DNA of 64,000 nt, from the NCBI GenBank assembly GCA_963698565.1, contig CAVORH010000011.1, forward strand, positions 1 through 64,000, written 5' to 3'. A program made the translations under genes and the position numbers. The notes below the pieces were generated by a model. That model was not told the DNA's origin. It ran no database searches and saw only the letters and a program-made list of their open reading frames with translations. This document shows, piece by piece, positions 52,280 through 60,976 of the stretch (position 1 is its first letter; every line of letters starts with the position of its first letter). The DNA is from Sva-07 sp963698565 (GTDB lineage Bacteria > Actinomycetota > Acidimicrobiia > Acidimicrobiales > Ilumatobacteraceae).

Positions 52280-53491
52280 ATGACGATGACCGACCCCCGC
52301 ACCGAACTGACCGCGGACGAGCAGCGCGTCACCGAGCTCGTCGACGAACTGCTGACGTCGTTCCCGCCGGCGTCGACCGACCCGAAGGTGTTCCTCGGTG
52401 AGCAGTACGACCGGGGCCTCGCCTGGGTCCACTTTCCCGAGGGTTTCGGCGGCCTGGGCCTCAACCCGAAGCTGCAGAAGCTGATCAACGAGCGGGTGTA
52501 CGCCGCCGGCGCGCCGAACCCGATGTATCGCAACCCGATCGGCCACGGCATGTGCGGCCCGACCGTGGTGGCGTGGGGCAGCGATGCCCAGAAGCAGCGC
52601 TACCTCCGTCCGCTGTTCACCGGCGAGGAGATCTGGTGTCAGCTCTTCTCCGAGCCCGGCTCCGGGTCGGACTTCGCCGGTCTGTCGTCGACCGGGGTGC
52701 AGGACGGCGACGAGTGGATCGTCAACGGCCAGAAGGTGTGGACCACGCTCGCGCACCTGTCCAAGTGGGGTCTGCTCGTGGTGCGGACCGATCCGAACGC
52801 CGTCAAGCACGCCGGGCTCACGGCGTTCGTCGTCGACATGCAGGATCCGACCGTGGAGATCCGCCCCTTGCGGCAGATGACCGGGGAGGCCGAGTTCAAC
52901 GAGGTGTTCTTCTCCGACACCCGCATCGCGAACGACGAGATGCTGGGCGGGCCCGGCGACGGCTGGCGGGTGTCACTCACCACGCTGATGAACGAGCGCG
53001 TGTCGATCGGCGGCACGATTCCGCAGCGCGGCTCGGGCACGATCTCCGCCCTGGTGCAGACGTGGCAGGCGCTGCCCGAGACGAGCAAGGATCCTGTTGC
53101 GCTCGACGACGTGATGAAGCTGTGGGCACGGGCCGAGGTGTTGCGCCTCACGAACATCCGAGCCAACCAGAACCGCAAGATGGGAGATCCCGGCCCCGAG
53201 GGTTCGATCGGCAAGATGGCGTCGGCCGACCTCAACAAGGACATCTACGACGAGGTGATCGACCTCCTCGGTGCAGAGGGGATGCTCTACGGCAGCTACG
53301 AGATGATCCGGCCCGAGACGGCGATGGGTTCCGACACGCTGCAGAAGGCGTTCCTGCGCAGCCGGGCGAATTCGATCGAGGGTGGCACCACCGAGGTGAT
53401 GAAGAACATCCTCGGCGAGCGGGTGCTCGGCCTACCGGGCGACGTCCGCGTCGACCGCGACGTGCCCTGGTCGGAGGTCCCGCGCAGCTGA
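52280..53491 (+). CDS. Acyl-CoA dehydrogenase
   Basis: 403 aa. CQLFSEPGSGSDFAGLSSTGVQDGDEWIVNGQKVWTTLAHLSKWGLLVVRT (about 120-170) is the FAD/acyl-CoA binding region and the C-terminal FLRSRANSIEGGTTEVMKNILGERVLGLP is the family signature. The usual catalytic Glu position near the C-terminus is in the SIEGGTTE region for this subclass. It oxidises acyl-CoA to enoyl-CoA with ETF. Upstream in-frame codons back to 52073 are excluded because the -10 hexamer and family N-terminus favour 52280. Confidence 0.93.
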   Translation: MTMTDPRTELTADEQRVTELVDELLTSFPPASTDPKVFLGEQYDRGLAWVHFPEGFGGLGLNPKLQKLINERVYAAGAPNPMYRNPIGHGMCGPTVVAWGSDAQKQRYLRPLFTGEEIWCQLFSEPGSGSDFAGLSSTGVQDGDEWIVNGQKVWTTLAHLSKWGLLVVRTDPNAVKHAGLTAFVVDMQDPTVEIRPLRQMTGEAEFNEVFFSDTRIANDEMLGGPGDGWRVSLTTLMNERVSIGGTIPQRGSGTISALVQTWQALPETSKDPVALDDVMKLWARAEVLRLTNIRANQNRKMGDPGPEGSIGKMASADLNKDIYDEVIDLLGAEGMLYGSYEMIRPETAMGSDTLQKAFLRSRANSIEGGTTEVMKNILGERVLGLPGDVRVDRDVPWSEVPRS

Positions 53492-53493
53492 GT

Positions 53494-53919
53494 TCACTCC
53501 GCTGCGTCGAGCCGTTTGACCATCCACAACGCGTCACTGCCCGTCGGGAAGTCCTCGATGCGCGCGACCACGACGTAGCCGAGCCGGCTGTACAGCTGAT
53601 GTGGTTGGAAGGAGTGGGCGAAGATCACGATCGTCCGGCACCCGCGGGCGCTCGCGCCTCGTCCTCCGCCGCGCGCATCAACGCGCGTGCCGAGCCCGCC
53701 ACCGCGCAGTTCGTCGGCGACCCAGAGGTTCTGCAGCTCGCAGCAGTCGCCCCAGGTCCAGCCGGTCACTCCCGCGCGGATCTGGCCGTCCTCTCGAGCG
53801 AAGACGGCCAGATCGTTGTCGGGTGGGAGTCGTATGGCGGTGTCCGCCGCCCGGCGGACACCGGCTTCGACGAGTTCGAGGTCATCGGGGTCGGGATCGA
53901 GCTCGACCGAGATGTCCAC
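53494..53919 (-). CDS. GNAT acetyltransferase with a locally frameshifted segment
   Basis: 141 aa. The GNAT core LQNLWVADELRGGGLGTR and FQPHQLYSRLGYVVVARIEDFP are clear. Between them the frame reads VDARGGGRGASA, which is not GNAT-like, while another frame of the same DNA (about 53640-53683) reads LMRAAEDEARA, the expected continuation after GTR. This indicates two compensating small insertions. GTG 53919 is the first usable start after the NTF2-like gene. Function otherwise unknown; convergent with the acyl-CoA dehydrogenase. Confidence 0.75.
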   Translation of the reverse strand: MDISVELDPDPDDLELVEAGVRRAADTAIRLPPDNDLAVFAREDGQIRAGVTGWTWGDCCELQNLWVADELRGGGLGTRVDARGGGRGASARGCRTIVIFAHSFQPHQLYSRLGYVVVARIEDFPTGSDALWMVKRLDAAE

Positions 53920-53930
53920 GACGTCGAGTG

Positions 53931-54341
53931 TCAGTCGACGAGCTGTTCGAGCAACGCGAGGTCGTCGAAGTAGGTGCGGATGGCGCGGATCTTGTCGCCG
54001 GAGTACTCCGCGATGCTGACGCCACCCATGTAGACGTGTGCCCCGGTGGCGTCGATCCAGTTCTCGTCGTCGAACACCAGGCGGCCGGTGTGGTCGGCGT
54101 CGAACCGCCATTCGGCCACGACCTTGTTGCCGACCTCGTCGATGCTGCGGAGTGTGACCGTCTGGTTGCTGAAGGCCTCTTCGCGGTCGCCGAACGCTTC
54201 GGTCACTTCTGCCAGCGAGGTCGCGTACATGTTCGGCGACCACACCTGGGCATCGTCGGTGAAGAGTTCGCCGAGGTCGTCGGTACCGGCACCGAAGGCG
54301 ACGATCAGCGCACGAACCAGGGCATCTTGACGGGCGCTCAT
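53931..54341 (-). CDS. NTF2/SnoaL-like small protein
   Basis: 136 aa. ALVRALIVAFGAGTDDLGELFTDDAQVWSPNMYATSLAEVTEAF, then VAEWRFDADHTGRLVFDDENWIDATGAHVYMGGVSIAEYSGDKIRAIRTYFDDLALLEQL, is the cone-shaped NTF2-like fold of SnoaL polyketide cyclases and ester isomerases. No particular catalytic set can be assigned. ATG overlaps the stop of the upstream SHOCT gene, and the GNAT gene follows 11 bases on. Confidence 0.8.
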   Translation of the reverse strand: MSARQDALVRALIVAFGAGTDDLGELFTDDAQVWSPNMYATSLAEVTEAFGDREEAFSNQTVTLRSIDEVGNKVVAEWRFDADHTGRLVFDDENWIDATGAHVYMGGVSIAEYSGDKIRAIRTYFDDLALLEQLVD

Positions 54342-54622
54342 GCGCCGAGCACCTTTGCCTTGGCAGCGGCGAATTCGTCGTCGGTCAGCACCCCGGATGC
54401 GTGGAGCTGAGCGAGATGCTCGAGTTCGTCGGCGGGGTCGGCGGCAGGTGGTGCGTAGGCCGTTTCGGGTGGTGCCTGGGCGTATGCCGGTTCGGCGTAC
54501 CCGTCGTCGGCTGGAGCATCGTAGGCGGCGGCCTCTTGTTCGCCGCGCTTGACCCCTTCGTGGTGAGCGATCGCTCCGACCGCCACCATCCTTCTCCTGC
54601 GTTGACGCCTTCTCATTCCCAT
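54338..54622 (-). CDS. SHOCT-domain protein
   Basis: 94 aa. An Arg-rich N-terminus (MGMRRRQRRRRM), an Ala/Pro/Tyr-rich middle with repeated AEPAYAQAPPETAYAPP, and a C-terminal SHOCT helix pair DELEHLAQLHASGVLTDDEFAAAKAKVL (about 63-90). SHOCT domains often tether or oligomerise. I chose the ATG at 54622 because GAGGAG lies five bases upstream; ATG 54616 is an alternative. Coupled to the NTF2-like gene by ATGA. Confidence 0.78.
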   Translation of the reverse strand: MGMRRRQRRRRMVAVGAIAHHEGVKRGEQEAAAYDAPADDGYAEPAYAQAPPETAYAPPAADPADELEHLAQLHASGVLTDDEFAAAKAKVLGA

Positions 54623-54667
54623 GGGCACTCCTCGTGTGTCGTGTGAACGAGGGGGGGCGATGTTCTG

Positions 54668-54797
54668 GTCGACGGCGAGCGATCGCTGCGTTCACATGCC
54701 AGCGCTGACCACGGACATCACCCTGAACGTACGAAGTCGGTGGTCGGCGCCGTCTCTCGTCGACGGCGAGCGAATGCGCTGCGTTCAGATGCCGGCG
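54668..54797. repeat. Pair of ~38-bp direct repeats at the ispH 3' end
   Basis: GTCGACGGCGAGCGATCGCT (start of copy 1, 54668) recurs with small changes at 54759, where GTCGACGGCGAGCGAATGCG begins, each continuing into a GCTGCGTTCA-ATGCC-type tail. Copy 2 contains the ispH stop codon. The gap 54623-54784 otherwise holds no gene. Confidence 0.55.
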
Positions 54798-55844
54798 AGC
54801 CCGGCGAGGACGTCGCTGGCGCCGAGCGACCGGTCGTCCATCACGGGCCGACCGAGCATGCTGCCGCCGAGCAGGATCGTGGCGGCCTGTTCGATCGCAT
54901 TCTGCAGTTCGCGGATGTTGCGCGGGGGAGGGAAGTACTCGTCTTCTTCCGTGACGTCGACGAGTTCGACACCATGCTCCGGTGCGAGGAACTCGAGGAC
55001 CGAATCGACGAGCTCCTCGGGAGCCGACGCTCCTGCGGTCACCCCCACGATGCCCGAGAGATCGTGGGGCAGCTCGGCGACGTCGTTGATGCGGTAGACC
55101 CGGTCGCACCCCTCTTCGTGGGCGAGCTGCTCGAGAGCTCGGGTGTTCGACGAATTCGCCGAGCCGATGACGATCACGACATCGCAGCGGTGGGCGAGTT
55201 CCATCAGCGCTGCCTGACGGTTGGTGGTGGCGAAGCACAGGTCGCTGCGTCCCGGCGTCCACACGTCGGGGAATCGCTCCTTCACCCGCACGGCCACGCC
55301 TTCCCAGTCACGGTGCGACAGGGTGGTCTGGGCGAGGAGCGCAACCGGCTGCTCGGATGGCTCCAGCTGGTCGACCTCCTCGACCGACTCGACCCGGTCG
55401 ATCGCCTCGGGCGCAACCGCCATCGTGCCGATCGCCTCCTCGTGGCCCTCGATGGCCGACGTAGACGATGCGGTAGCCCTTGCCGGCGCGGACCTTGACC
55501 TCGTGGTGCACCTTGGTGACCAGCGGACACACCGAGTCGACCACGTAGCTCCCGCGGCTGCGAGCGGCGTCGACGACCTCGGGTGCGGAGCCGTGCGCCG
55601 ACAGCATGATCGGACTGCCCACGGGAACGTCGCCGATGTCGTCGACGAACACCACGCCTTGCGCTCGGAACCGGTCGACGACCAGCTTGTTGTGGACGAT
55701 CTCGTGGTAGCAGTACACCGGCCCGGGGAACGAGCGGACCATCCACGCGAGGGCCTTGATCGCCATCTCGACGCCGGCACAGAAACCTCGCGGCTGGGCG
55801 AGGAGCACGGTCTCGACGCGGGACTCGGCCTGGGCGGAAGACAT
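54785..55844 (-). CDS. ispH: 4-hydroxy-3-methylbut-2-enyl diphosphate reductase, frame broken by one extra base
   Basis: Last enzyme of the MEP isoprenoid pathway, 4Fe-4S. About 352 aa if one base near 55451 is ignored. The 5' frame has QPRGFCAGVEMAIKAL (first Cys), VYCYHEIVHN and VDSVCPLVTKVHHE (second Cys); it reaches YRIVYVGH and then breaks. The other frame resumes with EGHEEAIGTM and carries LCFATTNRQAAL (third Cys) and AGASAPEELV. Removing a single C from CATCGAG restores YVGHEGHEEAIG. Start ATG 55844 follows TAGATT by eight bases. Because the pathway is normally essential, a sequencing error is the simplest reading. Confidence 0.9.
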
Positions 55845-55852
55845 CCGTGCCA

Positions 55853-55858
55853 AATCTA
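55853..55858 (-). promoter_or_regulatory. -10 element of ispH (TAGATT)
   Basis: Minus-strand TAGATT ends eight bases before the ATG at 55844. Confidence 0.55.
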
Positions 55859-55876
55859 CCCGCGACCCGTGACCGG

Positions 55877-55882
55877 TAGCCT
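55877..55882 (+). promoter_or_regulatory. -10 element of the DUF512 gene (TAGCCT)
   Basis: Ends nine bases before the ATG at 55892; divergent from the ispH -10 by 18 bases. Confidence 0.45.
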
Positions 55883-55891
55883 GACCTGCCC

Positions 55892-57409
55892 ATGTCCGAC
55901 ACCATCCACACCGAGCGCGACATCGAGCGCGAGATCGCTCGAGCGGCCCCGTCGCGGTCGCTCGCGCCGATCGTGGTGGCGGTCACGTCCGGTTCGCCGG
56001 CTGATGTCGTCGGTGTGCGCGCCGGCGACGAGATCATGCGGATCAACGGCGAGGTGCCGCGCGACATCATCGAGTGGCAGCTGGCCACCGACGAGGCCGA
56101 ACTGGAACTCGACGTTCGGCGCGGTGGCCTCGACCTGGCGTTCTCGATCGAGAAGCGGGCGGGGGAGCCGCTCGGCGTCGACGTGTCGAGCGCTGTGTTC
56201 GACCGGGTCCGCACCTGCGACAACCACTGCGAGTTCTGCTTCATCTACCAGCTGCCGAAGGGCATGCGCCGCAGCCTCTATCTCAAGGACGACGACTACC
56301 GCCTGTCGTTCCTGTACGGGAACTTCACCACGCTCACCCGCTTCACCGAAGCCGACCTCGAACGGGTGGTCACCGAGCGTCTGTCGCCGTTGCACGTGAG
56401 CATCCATGCCACCGACCCCGACATCCGCAGCCAGATGCTGAAGAACCCTCGCGGCGCGATGAGCCTGCGGTGGCTGCGGGCGCTGCTCGACCACGGCATC
56501 ACCGTGCGTGGCCAGATCGTGGTGTGTCCCGGTGTCAACGACGGCGCAGTGCTCGCCGACACGATGGCGGGGATTCTCGACCAGTACCCCGAACTCGACT
56601 CGGTGGCCGTGGTCCCGCTCGGCATCTCCAAGTTCAACGGCGAGGCCGCCATGCGGTTCCACACGGTCGCTGAAGCCCGAGCGGTGGTCGACATCGTCGA
56701 CGACTGGCAGGACGTGTTCCAGGCGACGATCGGCAAGCGGATGGTGTACGCGGCCGACGAGTACTACCTGATGGCGCAGCGTCCGTTCCCGCCCGCCGAA
56801 CGGTACGACGGTTTTCCGATGCACGAGGACGGTATCGGTATGGCCCGCACGTTCGAGGCCGAGTTCCACGGTCGAGCCGAGGAGGCCACCGGGGTCCGAC
56901 GGGGCTTCTTCGCCGCCGTCGACGCACCGCCGAACCCGGCTGCCTACACCGGGCTCCGGAGCGCTGCCGCATGCGCTCCAGACGGCGCGGTGACGCCACG
57001 CGGAGCCGGCGGTGACGACGATCTCGTTGCGGCCTCGGCCGACTGCGCCGATCGGTGTCCTCACCGGCGAGCTCGGTGCGCCCGTGATCACCCCGCTGAT
57101 CGAGTCGCTCGGGCGCGACGACGTCCGGGTGATCACCGTGCGCAACGAGTTCTTCGGCGGCAACACCGGTGTCACCGGCCTGATGACCGGTGAGGACCTC
57201 ACGCGGGTACTCGCCGAGCAACCGCACGGCCACCGCTACCTGCTTCCCGACGTGTGCCTGTCCGACGAGGGGCGCTTCCTCGACGGCGTCACGGTCGACG
57301 AGCTGCCTCGTCCGGTCGAGATCATCGAGACCGACGGCATCGCCCTGCGCTCAGCGCTCGAAAGGGGAGCGTCGTCACCTCGACGCGCTCCCGAACGGAG
57401 AACCCATGA
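55892..57409 (+). CDS. DUF512-type Fe-S protein (radical-SAM-like, PDZ-like N-terminus), frame disturbed
   Basis: An N-terminal PDZ-like part (SPADVVGVRAGDEIMRINGEVPRDIIEWQLAT) precedes a Cys cluster CDNHCEFCFIYQLPKGMRRSLYLKDDDYRLSFLYGNF (about 109-145) typical of this protein family. The first frame degenerates after GFFAAVDAPPNP and stops at 57193, while the frame from a GTG at 57012 continues the family with APIGVLTGELGAPVITP, EFFGGNTGVTGLMTGEDL and RFLDGVTVDEL. That frame then has no stop before der, whereas the first frame does have one at 57407-57409 overlapping the der ATG. Two indels (about 57000-57025 and about 57360) would explain this. Enzymatic role unknown. Confidence 0.75.
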
Positions 57410-58854
57410 CCACCAGCGACACGTCTCCCGACGATGTGACGACCAACGAAGAAGCGGTGGCCGACGACCAGGTCGCAACGACCGACGCGACGCCAACCGA
57501 CGCGGTGGCGACCGACGAGGTCGCGACCGTGGTGATCATCGGCCGCCCCAACGTGGGCAAGAGCACGCTGTTCAACCGCATCGTCGGCAGCCAACAGGCG
57601 ATCGTCGAGGACCGTCCGGGCATCACCCGCGACCGCAAGGAACTCGACGCCGAGTGGCTCGACATCCCGTTCCGGGTGGTCGACACGGGCGGTTGGATGC
57701 CGGGCGGCGACGAACTCGACGCGAAGGTCAGCCGGCAGGTCGAGGCCGCCGTGAAGGACGCCGACGTCGTGTTGTTCGTCGTCGACGCGTCCGTCGGGCT
57801 GACCGACGACGATCAGAACATCGCCAACTGGATTCGCCGTTCGGGCACCGAGGTGATCGTGGTCGCCAACAAGTCCGACAACGAACGCCGCGAGGCCGAG
57901 ATGTGGGAGTTCATGAGTCTCGGTATCGGCGAGCCCGTGCCGGTCAGTGCGCTGCACGGTCGCCGTGCGGGCGACCTGCTCGACATCGTGCTCGAACGAT
58001 TCCCCGAACACCTGCGCCAGCCGGTCTCGAAGCCGATCGACCCGTGGGCGCCCGAGGCCGTCGACGAACCTGAGGAGGCGCAGGAGGTCGTTCCTCGCGT
58101 GGCGATCGTGGGGCGTCCGAACGTCGGCAAGAGCACCCTGTTCAATCGGCTGGTGGGGGAGGACCGGGCAGTGGTCCACGACCTCGCCGGCACGACCCGT
58201 GACTCGATCGACACGCTGGTGCAGACCGACGGTGGCCCGGTCGTGTTCATCGACACCGCCGGGATGCGTCGCAAGGGCAAGATCGACGACTCCGCCGAGT
58301 ACTACTCCTTCGTCCGGGCGCTGCGCTCGATCGACAACGCCGACGTGGCGTTGCTGGTGATCGACGCCACCGTCGGCGTCACCGCCCAGGACCAGCGGTT
58401 GGCCGAGCGCGTCGACGCCGCGGGCTGCCCGATCGTGCTGATCCTCAACAAGTGGGATCTGCTCGGCACCGAGGAGCGCCTCGAGGTCCAGGGCGAGGTG
58501 CAACGCATGCTCGGCTTCGTCGCCGATTCGTCGGTGCTGAAGATGTCGGCACTCACCGGCAAGAACGTCGACAAGCTCCACCCACGGTTGCACGAGGCGA
58601 TCTCGCAGTACCACACCCGTGTGCCCACCAAGGACGTCAACAAGGTGATCGCTGCGGCGCAGCAGCGCCAGCCGGCGGGCGGTGGGGCGAAGATCCTGTA
58701 CGCCGTGCAGGGGGCGATCGACCCGCCGACGTTCACGTTGTTCGTCAACCGCGACATCCCGCAGCACTACCTGAGGTACATCGAACGGACGATCCGCGAG
58801 GAGTTCGACCTCGGGTCGACCGCCCTCAAACTACGCGTGCGCAAGCGCCAGTGA
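57406..58854 (+). CDS. der: Ribosome-assembly GTPase Der (EngA)
   Basis: 482 aa with two GTPase domains. G1 motifs GRPNVGKSTLFNRIVG (about 46-61) and GRPNVGKSTLFNRLVG (about 239-254), G3 DTGGW and DTAGM, and G4 NKSD and NKWD are present, followed by the KH-like C-terminal domain. An acidic Thr/Asp-rich N-terminal extension of about 40 residues is extra. GGAG at 57397-57400 supports ATG 57406. In mycobacteria der sits after scpB-rluB-cmk; here it is 47 kb away, next to ispH. Confidence 0.96.
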   Translation: MTTSDTSPDDVTTNEEAVADDQVATTDATPTDAVATDEVATVVIIGRPNVGKSTLFNRIVGSQQAIVEDRPGITRDRKELDAEWLDIPFRVVDTGGWMPGGDELDAKVSRQVEAAVKDADVVLFVVDASVGLTDDDQNIANWIRRSGTEVIVVANKSDNERREAEMWEFMSLGIGEPVPVSALHGRRAGDLLDIVLERFPEHLRQPVSKPIDPWAPEAVDEPEEAQEVVPRVAIVGRPNVGKSTLFNRLVGEDRAVVHDLAGTTRDSIDTLVQTDGGPVVFIDTAGMRRKGKIDDSAEYYSFVRALRSIDNADVALLVIDATVGVTAQDQRLAERVDAAGCPIVLILNKWDLLGTEERLEVQGEVQRMLGFVADSSVLKMSALTGKNVDKLHPRLHEAISQYHTRVPTKDVNKVIAAAQQRQPAGGGAKILYAVQGAIDPPTFTLFVNRDIPQHYLRYIERTIREEFDLGSTALKLRVRKRQ

Positions 58855-58872
58855 GCCTGATGGAGAGCGCTG

Positions 58873-59073
58873 ATGCCCTGGTGTGAGGACTGTGCCAAGT
58901 ACTGGACGCCGAACTCGATGAACGACGACGGCACCTGCCCGACCTGCGGGCGCGTGGTGGAGGAGCCGACGAGCGAGGCGGCCGACGAGGAGAAGGCTCC
59001 GTGGCACTTCAAGCTGCTGGTCGTCGCTCTCGTGATCTACCTCGGTTGGCGCTTCGTCCAGATCTTCACCTGA
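58873..59073 (+). CDS. Small zinc-ribbon membrane protein
   Basis: 66 aa. CEDCAKYWTP and CPTCGRVV give two CxxC knuckles (residues 4-7 and 22-25), then an acidic linker and one C-terminal helix FKLLVVALVIYLGWRFVQIF. GGAG seven bases upstream supports the ATG. It follows der by 18 bases. Function unknown; tail-anchored zinc-ribbon proteins of this size are common beside housekeeping genes in actinobacteria. Confidence 0.75.
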   Translation: MPWCEDCAKYWTPNSMNDDGTCPTCGRVVEEPTSEAADEEKAPWHFKLLVVALVIYLGWRFVQIFT

Positions 59074-59113
59074 CCAGCGCGTTGTGAGCGGAGGGTCGGC
59101 CGGTTCCTGTCGC

Positions 59114-59119
59114 TAGCAT
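59114..59119 (+). promoter_or_regulatory. -10-like TAGCAT upstream of tRNA-Pro
   Basis: TAGCAT ends 18 bases before the mature tRNA 5' end. No convincing -35. Confidence 0.35.
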
Positions 59120-59137
59120 CAGCGCTCCACATGCATA

Positions 59138-59212
59138 CGGGCTGTGGCGCAGCTTGGTTAGCGCGCTTGTCTGGGGGACAAGAGGTCGGGAGTTCGAATC
59201 TCCCCAGCCCGA
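59138..59212 (+). tRNA. tRNA-Pro (anticodon GGG)
   Basis: Cloverleaf with acceptor CGGGCTG/CAGCCCG, D arm containing GCGCAGCTTGGTTAGCGC, anticodon stem CTTGT/ACAAG with loop CTGGGGG (anticodon GGG at 34-36), and T arm CGGGAGTTCGAATCTCCC. Discriminator A; CCA is not encoded. Confidence 0.95.
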
Positions 59213-59220
59213 CGGATCTA

Positions 59221-59252
59221 CCAGGGGTTTCTCGGAAACGGGGAGCCCCTGG
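59221..59252 (+). terminator. Hairpin after tRNA-Pro
   Basis: CCAGGGG (59221-59227) pairs with CCCCTGG (59246-59252), with an inner TTTC/GAAA match. It starts nine bases after the tRNA. Confidence 0.7.
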
Positions 59253-59380
59253 TTCGCGTCGGTGGCTCGGTGTACGGGCCTGATCACCGGGCCTGATCAT
59301 CGTCTCCTCGACCAGGCACCGGCGCCGAACTCCTCGAGGTTCTGCAGGCTGTACGTGGCGGGGCACCGGCGACGGCGATC

Positions 59381-59386
59381 TATATT
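59381..59386 (+). promoter_or_regulatory. -10 element of the secreted repeat protein (TATATT)
   Basis: TATATT, the closest match to consensus in the window, ends eight bases before the ATG at 59395. Suggests strong leaderless expression. Confidence 0.6.
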
Positions 59387-59394
59387 CATCGACC

Positions 59395-60861
59395 ATGACG
59401 AATGAATCCGCACTCACACCGATCTGCGTCCGTCGAGGAGTGCGGTCGGCTCTGGTCGCTCTGGCTGCACTGGTCGGCGCAATCGGGATGGTGGGTTTGC
59501 CGACCCCTGCTCCGATCTCGGCCGCCGCCGCGACGAGCAGCTACGTGTCGGTGCCCCCGACCCGCTTGTTCGACACCCGTTCCGGTGCACAACTGCAGGC
59601 GAACGTGCCGCGTGATTTCCAGATCACCGGTGGGGTCGTTCCGGCGAACGCGACAGCGGTGATGTTGAACGTGACGGCGACCGGGTCCGAAGGCAACGGC
59701 TACTTGCAGGTGTTCCCGACGGGACAGGCTGCGATCGGCTCCAGTTCGACGTTGAATCTCGATTTCGCTGGCCAGACGATCCCGAACGCTGCGTTCACTC
59801 CGTTGGGTGACGGTGGTCAGGTGTCGGTGTACTCGACGTTCACGACGCATGTGTTGATCGACGTGTTCGGCTACTTCGTCCCGGCTGCAACCGCCACGGC
59901 AGGGCGCCTGGTGTCGCTGACGCCAACCCGGATCCTCGACACCCGGAATGGTCTTGGTTGGACTCCTCCGGCGGCTCCGACTCCACCGCCGACCACTCCA
60001 ACGGTGCCGCCGAATCCCGGCAACACGAAGAACTGCTCGGACTTCGCAACCCAGGCGGAGGCGCAGGCCTGGTTCGACACCTACTTCCCGTACTACGGCG
60101 ACGTTGCGGGGCTCGACGCCGACGGCGACGGCGTGGTGTGCGAGTCGCTGCCACTCACCTCGCAGCTGACTGCGAGCGACCTGGTGAACGGTGGAACGAC
60201 GATCACATTGCAGGTTGCTGGACGGGGCAATGTGCCCGCCTCGGGTGTGTCAGCGGTGGTGATGAACGTGACCGTGGTCGATCCGACCGCTGCGGGGTTC
60301 GTCCAGGTGTCGCCGACGCCGGTGGTGACGGGTGCGTTCTCGAACCTGAACCCGGAGCCGGGTCGAACGATCGCCAACCTCGTCGTCGTGCCGCTCGGTG
60401 CGGGCGGCCAGGTCGATCTGTACTCGGAGCTGTACGGCCCGGGCACGTTGGATCTGTTGGCTGACGTGGTCGGCTACTTCACCGACAGCACCGCACCATC
60501 GAGCAGCGCTGGTCTGTTCGTGCCGATCTCGCCGACGAGGGCGTTGGACACTCGGCAACCCGCCCCGCAACCCGAGGTGGCGTCCGGCGGCATCGTTGAT
60601 GTCAACGTGAACACGATCGCTCCGGGTGCGTCGGCGATCGCCGGGAACCTGACCTCGACGGGAGGCGGCCCGGGTGGGTTCCTGCAGCTGTCGCCGGCAC
60701 CCGTCGACCCCGGCTCGGCATCGAGCCTCAACACCTCCTACGAAGGCCAGACCATCGCAAACGCTGTCGTCTCCCCGGTCGCAGCGGGTGGTGCAGCGCA
60801 GGTGTACACCTACGGGTCGACACACATCCTCCTGGACGTCACCGGTTGGTTCACCGGGTGA
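59395..60861 (+). CDS. Secreted three-repeat protein with embedded Excalibur domain
   Basis: 488 aa. Signal peptide with basic start and hydrophobic core to about residue 47 (cleavage near ISAAAAT). Three ~130-aa repeats follow, each opening with PTRLFDTR, PTRILDTR or PTRALDTR, then a VPANATAVMLNVTATG-like strand, a GYLQVFPTG-like strand and ending HVLIDVFGYF or similar. In repeat 2 a Pro/Thr linker and an Excalibur-type calcium motif (NCSDF...GLDADGDGVVCESLP, about 213-253) are inserted just after the opening DTR. No LPXTG anchor or C-terminal helix, so it is probably released or loosely surface bound. Confidence 0.85.
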   Translation: MTNESALTPICVRRGVRSALVALAALVGAIGMVGLPTPAPISAAAATSSYVSVPPTRLFDTRSGAQLQANVPRDFQITGGVVPANATAVMLNVTATGSEGNGYLQVFPTGQAAIGSSSTLNLDFAGQTIPNAAFTPLGDGGQVSVYSTFTTHVLIDVFGYFVPAATATAGRLVSLTPTRILDTRNGLGWTPPAAPTPPPTTPTVPPNPGNTKNCSDFATQAEAQAWFDTYFPYYGDVAGLDADGDGVVCESLPLTSQLTASDLVNGGTTITLQVAGRGNVPASGVSAVVMNVTVVDPTAAGFVQVSPTPVVTGAFSNLNPEPGRTIANLVVVPLGAGGQVDLYSELYGPGTLDLLADVVGYFTDSTAPSSSAGLFVPISPTRALDTRQPAPQPEVASGGIVDVNVNTIAPGASAIAGNLTSTGGGPGGFLQLSPAPVDPGSASSLNTSYEGQTIANAVVSPVAAGGAAQVYTYGSTHILLDVTGWFTG

Positions 60862-60976
60862 AACAGCAGCGCAGCCCACTGCTGGAGAGATCGGCATCGG
60901 AAGCGCCCCGGGTCGGGTGACGTTCGGCCGTGGTCGCCACGGGCCCGCGGGTCCATGCTGGTGTCAGAGACGAATC

